Assembly: GCA_022822005.1 (NCBI GenBank)
Contig: JAJECO010000018.1
Span: 1-64,000 of the forward strand
Source of the DNA: Candidatus Poribacteria bacterium
GTDB taxonomy: Bacteria > Poribacteria > WGA-4E > PCPOR2b
Direction of reading: 5' to 3'
DNA length: 64,000 nt
Made by a program: the position numbers and the translations under genes. Positions 51,850 through 61,900 of this stretch are shown one piece after another. Position 1 is the first letter of the stretch. Every line of letters starts with the position of its first letter. The notes under the pieces are model-generated. The model made no database searches. It was not told the DNA's origin and worked only from the letters and a program-made list of their open reading frames with translations.

Positions 51850-52083
51850 TCAGTTACCGTAGGCAACCTGTCCTCCACCCGAAATCGATTTTATGATTCT
51901 GTCGGAACGTAAACATCGCGCGCATACGCGGACTCGTTGACTTCCGTTTTCCGCTTGGATACGGACCCGTTGTAGGTTTGGTAATTGTCTATGCTTTGAG
52001 CGCTTGCTAATCTGCCCACGAGTTCGAGCAACCTTATTACCGGCCATCGGTTTTTTTCCACAGACATGGCAAACTCGAGCCAA
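51850..52083 (-). CDS. rpmB: 50S ribosomal protein L28, zinc-binding form
   Basis: 77-residue L28 beginning MARVCHVCGKKPMAGN, then HRQLPNLQRVRI and RVRVCARCLRS. Cysteine pairs CHVC and CARC make the zinc-ribbon (C+) variant. The open frame begins at GTG 52092, but AAGGAGG lies 8 bases before the TTG at 52083 and the family start is MARVC, so the rare start codon TTG is the likely initiator; the GTG would overlap the ribosome-binding site. It is convergent with relA. Confidence 0.9.
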   Translation of the reverse strand: MARVCHVCGKKPMAGNKVARTRGQISKRSKHRQLPNLQRVRIQAENGSQRVRVCARCLRSDRIIKSISGGGQVAYGN

Positions 52084-52284
52084 TCGAACCACCTCCTTTC
52101 TTCAGTAGTGCAACCCATTTAACATACCATACGATCGTTTGAAATGCAAGGTTTTTTATGCTTTGCTACGTGTCCCCCTGCATTGGGTGTTTTGAATTCA
52201 ATGTTAGATCGGGACAGAGCGCCTGGCTCTCTTCCGAAGGCGTATTTGAGCATTGAACGCTGTAAAACCTAATGCCTGACAATG

Positions 52285-53856
52285 CTAACCTCCGGGCGGT
52301 GCGATTCGTTCTACCTCAAGTCCTTCGGGACGGAGGAATTCCTTGTAGCGTGTCTGGATTTCAACACCGTTCAGGCTACGGGTAAAGCCCGCGGTCTTTG
52401 TCAGATGTCTCGTTTCAATTTCAAGCGTATTCTCTCCCCGTTTGAGATCAGCCAGTTCTAACTTGTACCGAAACCAGTGAGCAGACATACCAAGCGGTGC
52501 TTGGAGGCTCATTGAACCGGCAAGCTTTACTGGAATAGTCAATGCCCGTTCATCGGTGACCTCTGCTTCCTCCCAAGGCAGCAGCCTACCATTGAAGCGA
52601 AAATTAATATCGTCCTCAATACAGAAAAATGAGAAACGCAGAGTGAGGATAGATTTGCCCATTTCTCCGTCTTGTCTGGCACCTTCAATGTCATCGGCAA
52701 CCCAGATATTGGTAGTAACCGTTTCTCCCTCTCTAAGTTGTAGGGGTAACTGGCGCTGTGGGGTAGTTGTGGGTTTGTCCAATTCGCCTTCTCGCGGCTG
52801 GAGGAGATAACGTTTGCTCCGTCGTGCGTGGACTTCCGGGTACCCGACCTCTCGTAGAATCTGATACTCCCTTTCACTGAAGGGCCAGGACAAGTAGCCG
52901 TCGTAAATACCTGCCCACCCATCCCAATTTAGCGTCTGCGCCAAGGCATTGTACATCTCACTGCTTGGCAAGCCTGTCCGTTCATCGTAAACTCGTCGGG
53001 GTGGACGATAGTACGCTGCAGCGCCGGCTGCGTTGGCAGCATCCGGCAGCCATCGAGGCTTCGGTTCTGTATCCGTCAGTACATAGGGGTCTTGCCCGAC
53101 CACGTAATCGATACTCCCCTGCTTTAGCCATGCTGCTGCATCCAGGCCCATCGCCAGATTTTTTTCTTCCATTAAATCAACGCGCGCCATGATAGGGATT
53201 TCTCTGCCCTGCTGAGTTCCAATAGTGTTTGCCATCTCCCGAATCTCAGCTATGAAGCGATTCATCAATGGGGTGTTCTCCTCAATCTCAGGCTGCTTGA
53301 AATAATATGAATCGAACATAAAATCTAACTCTATCCCATCGGCTTCGTAATCTACCAGTATCTCTTTAAGCACAGCTAATTTGTCTTGACGCACCAGTTC
53401 GTGAGAGAAGTCATAACACCATTCTGCTCTCCCCTCTTCTCCGATACATACCTCTGCGCCGTGGTTCCATTTTAATAGCCCACACCGTTCGCTTCCTGGC
53501 GGTGAACTTGCTTGCAATTTCAGGGAGGGGAACACGGTCAAGCCCATCTCACGGCCCCTCTTGATAACCTCGCGTACTTGGTCGGTGCCCATATTTTGAG
53601 CCTCTTCCACCATCCGCATAATTCGCCAATCGATGTAGTTTTCCCACACTTCTTTCATCTGTCCTACAACACGCCCTACTTTACTGTTGTGGAAATAAAC
53701 ATCAGCATAGCCCAAACCTAGCACCAGTAGATCCACACCGGTACCAAGCACCTCATCAACGGGCCATTGTAGCTTATGAATGGAAGCCGGCGGTTCTATC
53801 CGCTTTGCGTTGAAATGATGAGCGTCGTTATAGTATATCAGTCGAGGACTTTGCAT
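52285..53856 (-). CDS. GHL10-like TIM-barrel protein, putative glycoside hydrolase
   Basis: A 523-residue protein without a signal peptide. The first 350 residues look like a TIM barrel of the glycoside-hydrolase-like GHL10 group: DEVLGTGVDLLVLGLGYADV, the repeated acidic motif DYEADGIELDFMFDSYYF, and a TLNWDGWAGIYDGYLSWPF strand. A C-terminal beta-sandwich follows from about 380 (VTTNIWVADDIEGARQDG). Acidic residues in GIELDF are candidate catalytic groups. Substrate and cellular location are not evident. Such proteins are common in uncultured marine and sponge-associated genomes. Confidence 0.72.
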   Translation of the reverse strand: MQSPRLIYYNDAHHFNAKRIEPPASIHKLQWPVDEVLGTGVDLLVLGLGYADVYFHNSKVGRVVGQMKEVWENYIDWRIMRMVEEAQNMGTDQVREVIKRGREMGLTVFPSLKLQASSPPGSERCGLLKWNHGAEVCIGEEGRAEWCYDFSHELVRQDKLAVLKEILVDYEADGIELDFMFDSYYFKQPEIEENTPLMNRFIAEIREMANTIGTQQGREIPIMARVDLMEEKNLAMGLDAAAWLKQGSIDYVVGQDPYVLTDTEPKPRWLPDAANAAGAAAYYRPPRRVYDERTGLPSSEMYNALAQTLNWDGWAGIYDGYLSWPFSEREYQILREVGYPEVHARRSKRYLLQPREGELDKPTTTPQRQLPLQLREGETVTTNIWVADDIEGARQDGEMGKSILTLRFSFFCIEDDINFRFNGRLLPWEEAEVTDERALTIPVKLAGSMSLQAPLGMSAHWFRYKLELADLKRGENTLEIETRHLTKTAGFTRSLNGVEIQTRYKEFLRPEGLEVERIAPPGG

Positions 53857-53932
53857 CTCTGCGTTTCTCCTGTGTGATGGATTTTTGGAAATAAGTCAAT
53901 GGTTGCCAACGATTTTTGGGATAAGGATCATC

Positions 53933-55510
53933 TCACTGTGTATGTGATGCCACAATTCGCGCTGGCAAGTCGCGCTGGAGGACAATATGCTTCCTCCATT
54001 CGACATCGTCCTGTTCAGGAAAATCCTCCCGATAGTGTGTGCCGCGACTCTCGGTACGCATAAGTGCTGCTTCGGTCGTTATCGATGCAACATCACACAT
54101 GTTTTGAAATTCAAGCCCTTCAAGGCACTGCGAATATCGATTGCGCCTCAGTGATCTGAACTCATCAAGCATTCGTTCCAACTGTTCTCCACTCCTAACA
54201 AGCCCAACGTGTTGCCACATCATCTTTTGGAGAGTTTCCTTTGCTGCCGAGATATCAATATCCGGGGGTATCGTCTGCGACGGAGTGAGATCATCGTCAG
54301 AGCAGATGCGGACGTTCGCATAACTGTCCGACTGGATTGATCGTGTATATTCTGCAGCTGCACTGCCTGCGCGTGCGCCAAACACAATACACTCAAGCAA
54401 AGGATTATTACCCAACTGACTGGCCCCATGGACACCGGTACATGCTACTTCCCCACAAGCATACAGCCCGCGGAGGGTTGTTTCTGTGTTCAGTGTTGTG
54501 CATACGCCACCGATCATGAAATGGGCACCCGATCTGATAGGAATGACGTCGGTAGTGATATCAATACCATACTGATAGCAAAATTGATAGATACTCGTAA
54601 AACGGCTGCGTATGAAATCAGCGGACAAGTGGGTTATATCCAAGTAGACACATGGCGTCCCAGTTAATTCCATTTCATTCAGGATGGCGCGACTTACAAT
54701 CTCACCCGGAGCAAGTTCCTCCATCTCGTGATACCTTCTCATGAACCTTTCTCCGCGCGAATTAATTAAAATCCCACCTGCCTCACGTACTTTCCCACTA
54801 ATGGGGAGATGCGGGGCATCAACCAAAAACAGCGTGGTAGGATAGAATTGGACAAATTCCATATCTATCATATCACAGCTTGCTCGCCATGCTGCTGCGA
54901 AACCATCGCCTGTTGAATCTGCTCCGTTGGATGTGCATTGGTAGATATGACCAAGGCCGCCTGAAGCGAGTATGGTAGCCTTGGCAAAAATGCAGTGAAG
55001 CGTGTCATCAAGGAGCACAACCACCCCGTAGCATCTATCTCCTTCGGTCATAAAGTCGACGACGAAGGCTTGTTCGATGAGTTGTACCTGCTCTGGGTTG
55101 GAGAAATGAGTCGGAAAATTCGACTTCTCTTCCCAATGGTTCGTTACGGATTGCATCAGTTCAGGGACATGCTTAACGCCTTCCTTAACCATCACGTCAA
55201 CAGCTATTTCATTGCAGAGTTCTCCTCCTGCTTTCAGAGTCCGCTGGATATGGCCATCGACGGCGACCTTTCTATCTGGGGTGGAAGCTATCTCCCACTG
55301 GGTGCAAGGAAGATTATGCTGTTCTGCGCTGGTTTTAGTGATCAGCAAAACATCGCCGTGTTGACTGACTTCGGTTGCTGCAGATAATCCGGCACTCCCG
55401 GCTCCAATTATAAGAAAATCGGTGTCAATCCTTGGTAAGTTGGCTGAGTCAAATTGGACGAGATATCGACGAGTCATTGTGGATTTGATATGCTTAGGAG
55501 GTTTACTCAC
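53933..55510 (-). CDS. nadB: L-aspartate oxidase
   Basis: FAD enzyme oxidising aspartate to iminoaspartate for NAD synthesis; 525 residues. The dinucleotide-binding loop GAGSAG is at 36-41, the succinate-dehydrogenase-like flavoprotein core contains ILASGGLGHIYQCTSNGAD, and the Arg-rich active-site region reads GREKV-like HFMIGGVCT with the C-terminal helical domain. A GTG at 55510 with GGAG 8 bases upstream is chosen; an ATG at 55477 is possible. nadA and nadC are not in the window. Distinguished from succinate dehydrogenase by length and NadB-like C-terminus. Confidence 0.87.
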   Translation of the reverse strand: MSKPPKHIKSTMTRRYLVQFDSANLPRIDTDFLIIGAGSAGLSAATEVSQHGDVLLITKTSAEQHNLPCTQWEIASTPDRKVAVDGHIQRTLKAGGELCNEIAVDVMVKEGVKHVPELMQSVTNHWEEKSNFPTHFSNPEQVQLIEQAFVVDFMTEGDRCYGVVVLLDDTLHCIFAKATILASGGLGHIYQCTSNGADSTGDGFAAAWRASCDMIDMEFVQFYPTTLFLVDAPHLPISGKVREAGGILINSRGERFMRRYHEMEELAPGEIVSRAILNEMELTGTPCVYLDITHLSADFIRSRFTSIYQFCYQYGIDITTDVIPIRSGAHFMIGGVCTTLNTETTLRGLYACGEVACTGVHGASQLGNNPLLECIVFGARAGSAAAEYTRSIQSDSYANVRICSDDDLTPSQTIPPDIDISAAKETLQKMMWQHVGLVRSGEQLERMLDEFRSLRRNRYSQCLEGLEFQNMCDVASITTEAALMRTESRGTHYREDFPEQDDVEWRKHIVLQRDLPARIVASHTQ

Positions 55511-55622
55511 CCTCCCTGCTCCTGCGGGGAAGCTATATTTCGATTAAGGAAGGTTCTTTCCTTAGGTCAGGCAGATGTAGGAATGCTGCGCAGACCCAGA
55601 ACGCGAACAAAGTAGACGGACC

Positions 55623-56033
55623 CTAAAAGGTGCCAGTAGCTCTCATCACCTTCCCGCTTCCTTCAACAATTCGCTCACCCTGCTCTGAATCGATGTGTGC
55701 TTTGACCTCAACGAGGCGTTTACTCATTTTTACGCGCTTGGCTGTGACGATCAGTTTGTCACCTGCCATTGCAGGTTTCTTGAATCGGATCTCAAGTTGG
55801 GCTGTTACTGCGGGACCATCAAAACTAGCGATACCGACATAGGTAATAGCTTCATCAAGAAGTGTACTTAGGATTCCGCCGTGGATGACGTTTGCCCAAC
55901 CCTGAAAGTGGCTAGGCGGTGTGCACTCAATTTTCACTTGGCGTCCATCAGCGGTGATATCCGGATTGACCTGCAACCCAACGGGATTTTCTTTGCCACA
56001 GGCAAAACAACGATTATTGTTCTCAACGCGCAT
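55623..56033 (-). CDS. PaaI-type hotdog-fold thioesterase
   Basis: 136-residue acyl-CoA thioesterase-like protein of the PaaI/4HBT group. The signature HFQGWANVIHGGILSTLLDEAI includes the helix dipole and Asp/Glu of the active site, and EIRFKKPAMAGDKL is the characteristic second half. An N-terminal CFACG pair is seen in several such proteins. Substrate unknown. It is monocistronic and oriented with nadB. Confidence 0.85.
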   Translation of the reverse strand: MRVENNNRCFACGKENPVGLQVNPDITADGRQVKIECTPPSHFQGWANVIHGGILSTLLDEAITYVGIASFDGPAVTAQLEIRFKKPAMAGDKLIVTAKRVKMSKRLVEVKAHIDSEQGERIVEGSGKVMRATGTF

Positions 56034-56184
56034 CCATCAGCTCCTATTACTTTTAAAGCGTAACAAAAATCGTATTGTAGCACAGGGTATGCGAAAAGGC
56101 AAACGAAATCACGAGTCTGCTCAATGATTGTAGCGGAGATTCAGTTATCGGCTATCGTGACCGAAATTTTTGCTGATAATTCCC

Positions 56185-56213
56185 TTGACAGAAAAACGAA
56201 TATTTTGTAAACT
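56185..56213 (+). promoter_or_regulatory. promoter of HEAT lipoprotein gene
   Basis: Perfect TTGACA at 56185-56190 and TAAACT at 56208-56213 with a 17-bp spacer. Initiation near 56220 excludes the frame opening at 56170 and supports the ATG at 56302. Confidence 0.75.
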
Positions 56214-56301
56214 TAGGTTCTATGCAAAAAATACATGCGCTAAACAGACGTTCTACCCAATACAATCCCTTAAATTTGAAAGAGGAGAAAAAGAGTTAGA
56301 T

Positions 56302-57522
56302 ATGAGACAAATTTCAACCCTACTGATGTTTGTTATGTTGGTGGCTGGTTTTGGGTGCACTCAGGAACAGCCGATTACACAACTGGAAGTTGGCAAAAAA
56401 AAGCTGCTCGGAGCCGGTTTGACAATTGAAGCGGTCGATCACCTAAAACGAGCAGAACTTGAGGAAGCCGAAACCGCAGCCGAAAAGGTGGAACCGCGAG
56501 CACTGTTACTTATTGCTTACTCACATGCCATCGCTACCGGAGATGCTAAAACTCAAGAAGTTGAAATCCCTGGACTTGAAGCCGAATATAAACAGGCGCG
56601 GAGTGAAAGAATTGCGGCATTAAGCAATACCGAAATGAAGAAAATCCTTCAATTGCTCGCTGAACGACATCGCACGCAAGATGCAACGATACAGATTCTG
56701 GTCGATAAAGGCGCAGAAGCTGTTCCCACATTAATTGAGTATCTCGGCATACGAAGATATCTGGTTCTTAGAAACGATCTGATTGAAATGTTATATCAGA
56801 TCGGTTCAGATGGTGTCGAACATTTAACTGCTGCGCTCGGAGATGCCCAAACCTCTTCAGAAGTCAAAGTGATTCTGACGCGACTGATTGGACGAATCAA
56901 CGATCCGAGCGCAATTCCTGCTTTAGAAGCAATCCAAAGTGGAAGCTCTCCAGGGTTGCGGATGGAAGTTAACATCGCGCTCTATAACCTTGGGAGGGAA
57001 GAGTATAGAACTGAAATTATCGACGGGTTAAGCGATAGTAATGTTGATGTCCGACGTGCAGCTGCCCAAGCAATGCTCCGACTTGATAACCCCCCTGTGG
57101 ACGCACTCGTTAGTGCTCTGGCTGATTCCGATGCGCAGGTGCGTACGTATGCAGGTCGGACGCTTGAAAACTATCCAACCGAAAAAGCTATCGATCAGCT
57201 TATTGAAATGGTTGCCTATGATGCAGACGAAGGTGCGAAGGAAGCAGCCGCAAAAGCGTTGATTGCTCATGGTGCTCAGGATTACGGAAAACAGCTGGCC
57301 CGACGCCTGATCAAGGTGTTACCAAATGTGAGTGACCCGCAAGACCGAATACGCATTGTCTTGGTACTCAAGAAAGACGCACTCATGGAGCAGATCAAGA
57401 ATGCCCCAAGAGAACACGATGACAATATTGAACTCGATTTGTATTACTATTTTCAAAATGATGAACAGAATGACATGGTTAAAGAAGAGATCAATATGTT
57501 GTTGAACAATCTAGGGCGTTAA
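56302..57522 (+). CDS. HEAT-repeat lipoprotein
   Basis: 406-residue lipid-anchored protein, start at ATG 56302 with AGAGGAGA upstream. The signal MRQISTLLMFVMLVAGFGC ends at Cys19. Residues about 30-130 are helical and acidic. From about 140 a series of HEAT/PBS-lyase-like repeats follows (YRTEIIDGLSDSNVDVRRAA, PPVDALVSALADSDAQVRTY, KEAAAKALIAHGAQDYGK), forming a superhelical protein-binding scaffold. Partner and function unknown; periplasmic location is predicted from the lipobox. Confidence 0.85.
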   Translation: MRQISTLLMFVMLVAGFGCTQEQPITQLEVGKKKLLGAGLTIEAVDHLKRAELEEAETAAEKVEPRALLLIAYSHAIATGDAKTQEVEIPGLEAEYKQARSERIAALSNTEMKKILQLLAERHRTQDATIQILVDKGAEAVPTLIEYLGIRRYLVLRNDLIEMLYQIGSDGVEHLTAALGDAQTSSEVKVILTRLIGRINDPSAIPALEAIQSGSSPGLRMEVNIALYNLGREEYRTEIIDGLSDSNVDVRRAAAQAMLRLDNPPVDALVSALADSDAQVRTYAGRTLENYPTEKAIDQLIEMVAYDADEGAKEAAAKALIAHGAQDYGKQLARRLIKVLPNVSDPQDRIRIVLVLKKDALMEQIKNAPREHDDNIELDLYYYFQNDEQNDMVKEEINMLLNNLGR

Positions 57523-57969
57523 GGCTTGTTTCCAGCAACGATGTTATTCTGGTGTTCTCCTCGATCTGTACAAGTTAGTATAAAGAAACTCTGGTCATGA
57601 CCAGAGCAGCCGGCGTCTAACTCTAATCCTCGATTGGGTAAAGTTATGCCGTGTGAGACACGGGGGAGTAGAGCGCATGTGTAGAGGGTTGTTCAGTCGC
57701 TATATATCGGTCTATGGGGTCGGGCAGAAGAGTGTTTTGAATTAACTTAACTCAACTTTCCTTTTTGGGGAGTAAAGTTAGAGATCGCAAACTCGATCAA
57801 CAAGATTTTATCCGGCGATGTATCTAACTGACTGTATCGTACCATTCGCAAAATTTAAACCCAGTTGAACTAAGCTTGTATGGTACTCTGTAGATGTCCA
57901 GAGTCTTCATATTAAGCATGAGGCATATTGATAATAATCCCTTGGACGGTTATTGGAACTAGGCAGACG
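57523..57969. other. intergenic region with 18-bp perfect palindrome
   Basis: CTCTGGTCATGACCAGAG at 57589-57606 is a perfect palindrome. A weaker pair, GTACCAT (57839-57845) and ATGGTAC (57880-57886), lies nearer the acetyltransferase gene. No gene or convincing promoter is seen, and the palindrome has no T run, so an operator is as likely as a hairpin. Confidence 0.45.
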
Positions 57970-58662
57970 ATGATGGCCCCGCCTTCCCCAAATAGAGATG
58001 CGATAAAAGCGCATACTCATGTTGGTGTGCCTAAGCAAACAGACTATGAAGGTAAGTTTATCGTCCTATCGACCGTCGTCCCAGAAACTGATGCTGACGA
58101 GCTTTACCAGTACACCCACGGCTCGCGTAATAAAGAGCAGATCTGGACCTACATGGGTTACGGGCCTTTTGACGACGTGTGCAGCATGCGAAGCTGGCTC
58201 AAAGGTAGAGCAGAGTCGAACGATCCACTTTTTTTTGTGGTCTACCACCGAGACTTACAGCGGCGAGTGGGGATGGTAAGCTTCCTTAACATCGTTCCGG
58301 ATATGCGCCGATTAGAACTGGGGCATATCTGGTATGCTGTTGATGCTCAAAGATCAAGCGTCAACACGGAAGCCATATATCTCATGCTCTGCGAGGCATT
58401 TGATAACCTGAAATATCGGCGGGTTGAGTGGAAGTGTGATTCTTTGAACGAGCGGTCACGGTTAGCTGCGCTACGCCTCGGTTTTCGATTTGAAGGTATC
58501 TTTCGACAGCATATGATCGTCAAGGAGCGAAATCGGGATACCGCGTGGTACTCACTACTGGATAATGAATGGCCAGATGTCAAGAAGAATATGGAGCTTT
58601 GGTTGTATCAGAACCCAAGCCAGCAGCTGTCCTTAACGGAACTTAATAACAGTGATTCCTAG
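57970..58662 (+). CDS. GNAT family N-acetyltransferase, RimJ/RimL-like
   Basis: 230-residue acetyltransferase of the RimJ/RimL group, acetylating a protein N-terminus or small amine. The core reads VGMVSFLNIVPDMRRLELGH, then NTEAIYLMLCEAFDNLKYRR and LNERSRLAALRLGFRFEGIFRQHMI, the classic RimJ-type acetyl-CoA fold with the C-terminal bulge. The frame opens at 57928; ATG 57970 or 57973 is the better start. Substrate unknown. It is flanked by long intergenic regions. Confidence 0.85.
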   Translation: MMAPPSPNRDAIKAHTHVGVPKQTDYEGKFIVLSTVVPETDADELYQYTHGSRNKEQIWTYMGYGPFDDVCSMRSWLKGRAESNDPLFFVVYHRDLQRRVGMVSFLNIVPDMRRLELGHIWYAVDAQRSSVNTEAIYLMLCEAFDNLKYRRVEWKCDSLNERSRLAALRLGFRFEGIFRQHMIVKERNRDTAWYSLLDNEWPDVKKNMELWLYQNPSQQLSLTELNNSDS

Positions 58663-58927
58663 GCAGTTAGGGGCGTTTGCAATGGCCATAATTCAAGAGT
58701 ATCTATAGTTTCGGATCGATAATGAATGTCCCCAACATTTTAGATGTCGTTTTTTTTCTTAGTAACATCATGGATTAAAAATCACCTACTACCCACCTCT
58801 CCTACCACTATGTAGTTCAGGTTTTCGTTCGGAAGTGCCCATTCCCAACCGAAATAGTCACTGTGGTAGATCTGAATCCTTCCCGATTTTTCCTAGTTTT
58901 GACCAACGGTTGCGCCCAAAGTTACTA
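58663..58927. other. intergenic region without recognisable features
   Basis: About 265 bases between the acetyltransferase gene and the TamB-like promoter. No credible open frame, repeat or hairpin was found. Confidence 0.5.
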
Positions 58928-58936
58928 TGATATAAT
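58928..58936 (+). promoter_or_regulatory. extended -10 element of TamB-like gene
   Basis: TGA directly before a perfect TATAAT (58931-58936) forms an extended -10 box. No good -35 at 17 bp is present. The start codon lies 36 bases downstream. Confidence 0.5.
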
Positions 58937-58971
58937 TCGGAGCGAATTGCAACTATTACGCTTGGGAGTTC

Positions 58972-61900
58972 ATGCAGTCGAAATCTTTCCATCCCAAAAA
59001 GATTGAGATAAATTCTATGCGCATACGTAGCAAACACCTAATCCTATTTGCCTGTCTTGGGGTGACTTTGATCCTTGCAGGTGTTCTTTTTTTACGTTCT
59101 GCCTATGTTCTTAACCGGGTGCGCCTCGTCTTAGAATCTGAACTCCAGAAGCGCACAAAACACCCGGTCGCCATTGATACGGTTTCGGGCAATCTATTCA
59201 CTGGCTTGAATATCAAAGGAATTCAAATCACAGATGCAAATCCGGCAAACCCGCCTCTGATTGCTATAGAAGAGATTCGCGTAAAATATAGCTTATGGAA
59301 CTTGGCGCAAAGGAAAATCCTCATCCCCCAATTTCATGTTCACCAACCCCGGGTTAATACGCGCATGGCAGCTGATGGAACCATTAATTTAACCGAGCTA
59401 ATTCCAGAAGTTGAATCAGGTGGGGGGGGGAAATTTCCGCTGCAGCTGCTGATTTCTGAAATAGTTATTGAGGATATCAGTGTCGAAGATGGTATTATTG
59501 TTTTTGAGGCTGCAGACGGTTCCCACAGAGTCAGAATCGGTGGTATCTACAGCCGCAGTCGTGTTGATGGTTCTCTAAGGAACTGGAACTACCGTGGCCA
59601 GTTAGAAATACGAGATGGAGGTCTTGAACTGAACGGTGTTGAAACGCCGATTGACGAGTTTAGAACGGAATTTGAGCTCCAGAAGGATCGGGGTGTGCTG
59701 CACTCTTTACGCTTGGCACTGGGAAATTCTCTTCTGATCCTTGCTGGTGAGGCCAACAATCTTGGTCAACGGTCTTCGCAGCTTGAAACACAAATGCAAA
59801 TGACCTTTGACTTTCGCGACATGCAGAAAATTTTTCCTATTCCAGCCGAAGTGGAAGGGGTGGGAGAGATGAACGGCGAAATCAGTGGTCCAGTATCAGA
59901 AATCGCTGGCAGCATCGCAGTTAGCCTCCCTTCCGTCCGGTTAAGTACTCTCCAATTCGAGAATCTCGCAATTCGAGCCGAGTTCACACCCCATAGCGTC
60001 CGTATTACCAATATGGATGCGCTGTTCGCGTCCGGAAAGCTGACAGGGGGAGCAGAAATAAATTTACAACCCCAACAAGAAGAAAGTCCTACCTACAAAG
60101 GTTGGGCACGGTTTGACTCCCTTCGAGCAGAGGAAGTCCTACCGCTTATAGATTTTCCCCAAAGTGTTTTGGACCTCAATGCTGATTTGAACGGGATGGT
60201 TCAATTCACCGGCAATAGCTCAGACCTTCGGAAGCTCAGCCTTGACGGAAGTATGGAATTAGATGATGCGCGTCTAAATGGGGTGCCAATTCGACCATCG
60301 GTCGCGCGATACCGGCTCAAAGATGATCATCTATCAGTTGCGGCAAACCTTGATGACGCAGAAATCCAAATCCATGGCAGGGCAGGGTTAACTGGATCGC
60401 ACGATATGGCTTTGCGGATTGAAAGAATTGACGTAGGCAAACTGTCGCGAATCATGAAGATACCGGATCTTGGCGGCGAAGGTGTGCTCACCGGAAAAAG
60501 TAGTGCCGGGGCAGGGGATAACCCCGAATACTCCCTACAGGGCTTTCTCCGGGTTCCTGAAGCTACCCTGTACGATGTGCCAATCGGTGTGCTGACAACA
60601 GACTTTCTCTATACGGAAAATCAGGTGTTGCTGAACTCAATCCGCCTTGCTAAAGGGGACAGTGAGTTGATCGCCGATGGAATCGCCCGGTTAACGGAGG
60701 ACACGCCAATCGAGCTTAAGGTGCGCGCTCTCCCACTCCAAATTGCCGACTATGTGCGATTGGCAGGTGATGATTACCCAATCGAAGGGGTTGCAACGGG
60801 CAAGTTAGTATTAGATGGAACACTAGCTCGCCTTAATGGTCGCGGCGTGCTGCAAATTCAGAGTGCCAAGGCTTGGGATCTAATGCTTGATCCGTTGGTG
60901 TTGCCAATAGAGATTGAGAACTATGTCGTCAAAGTGCCAGATTTTGAGGTATTCACTCGCGGTCAGAAAGGCATCCTTAACGCACAGATTAATCCGAATC
61001 AAGACTATATCCTCGATTTTCAGAGTGAATCCATGAAACTAGCAGAGATAGCCCTCGCACGTGGATTGACCGATTTCTTATTGGACGCTGATCTAATTGT
61101 TACAGCAAAGGGGCAAGCAAATGCGGTAGATCCTGTTGTAGATGTTGCCTTCGATTTCTCAAACGTTACTTATGCGGGCAACCCACTGGAAGATGTCCAC
61201 ATAACGGGCATCTACACAAATAATGCCCTGAACTTTGAAGGAGTAGGATTTAATGATACCTGCCAAATCAGAGGGGTTTTGGAGTCTGTGGAAGGAATTC
61301 CATATCAGATAGCTGTTGATGCGGTCGGAACCAATCTCCTCCCATTCCTGCGGATCTTTAACTTGGCGGACTATTTTACCGGTACGGCTGATGGTAGAAT
61401 TGAAATCGAAGGAATTCTTGATGATCTGTCCCAGCTTAAGTTTGACATGACGTTGTCCAACGCTGCGCTTGATGTGAAGGGACGTCGGGTGACTAATCCC
61501 GCTCCTATTCGGGTGGCCTTTATGGACAACCTGTGGCGTGTTGAATCCTTTGTACTTGCAGATAGCCGGGACGCTACTCCGTTCCTGAATGCGGTCGGCA
61601 CTTTCCCCATTCGGAGCGAGATAGGAACACCTGCCCGCACGGAGACCACCAGTGAATTTGCTTTTACAGTAGAGGCAGACAGATTCCCACTTGAAGGCTT
61701 AGCGCGCTTATTGGGATTAGCACCGCTCTGTTCGGGAGATATCAACTATAGACTGACGGGCAGTGGAACCTATGAAGCCCCACAGTTGGAACTCCATTGG
61801 AATATTCCCGATATGATGCTCCACACTCCCATTGGGCAGATATCGATTCGTGAAGCTGTAGGTGGGCTCGCCTATAAGGATGGCAGTCTTAACGTTGAGT

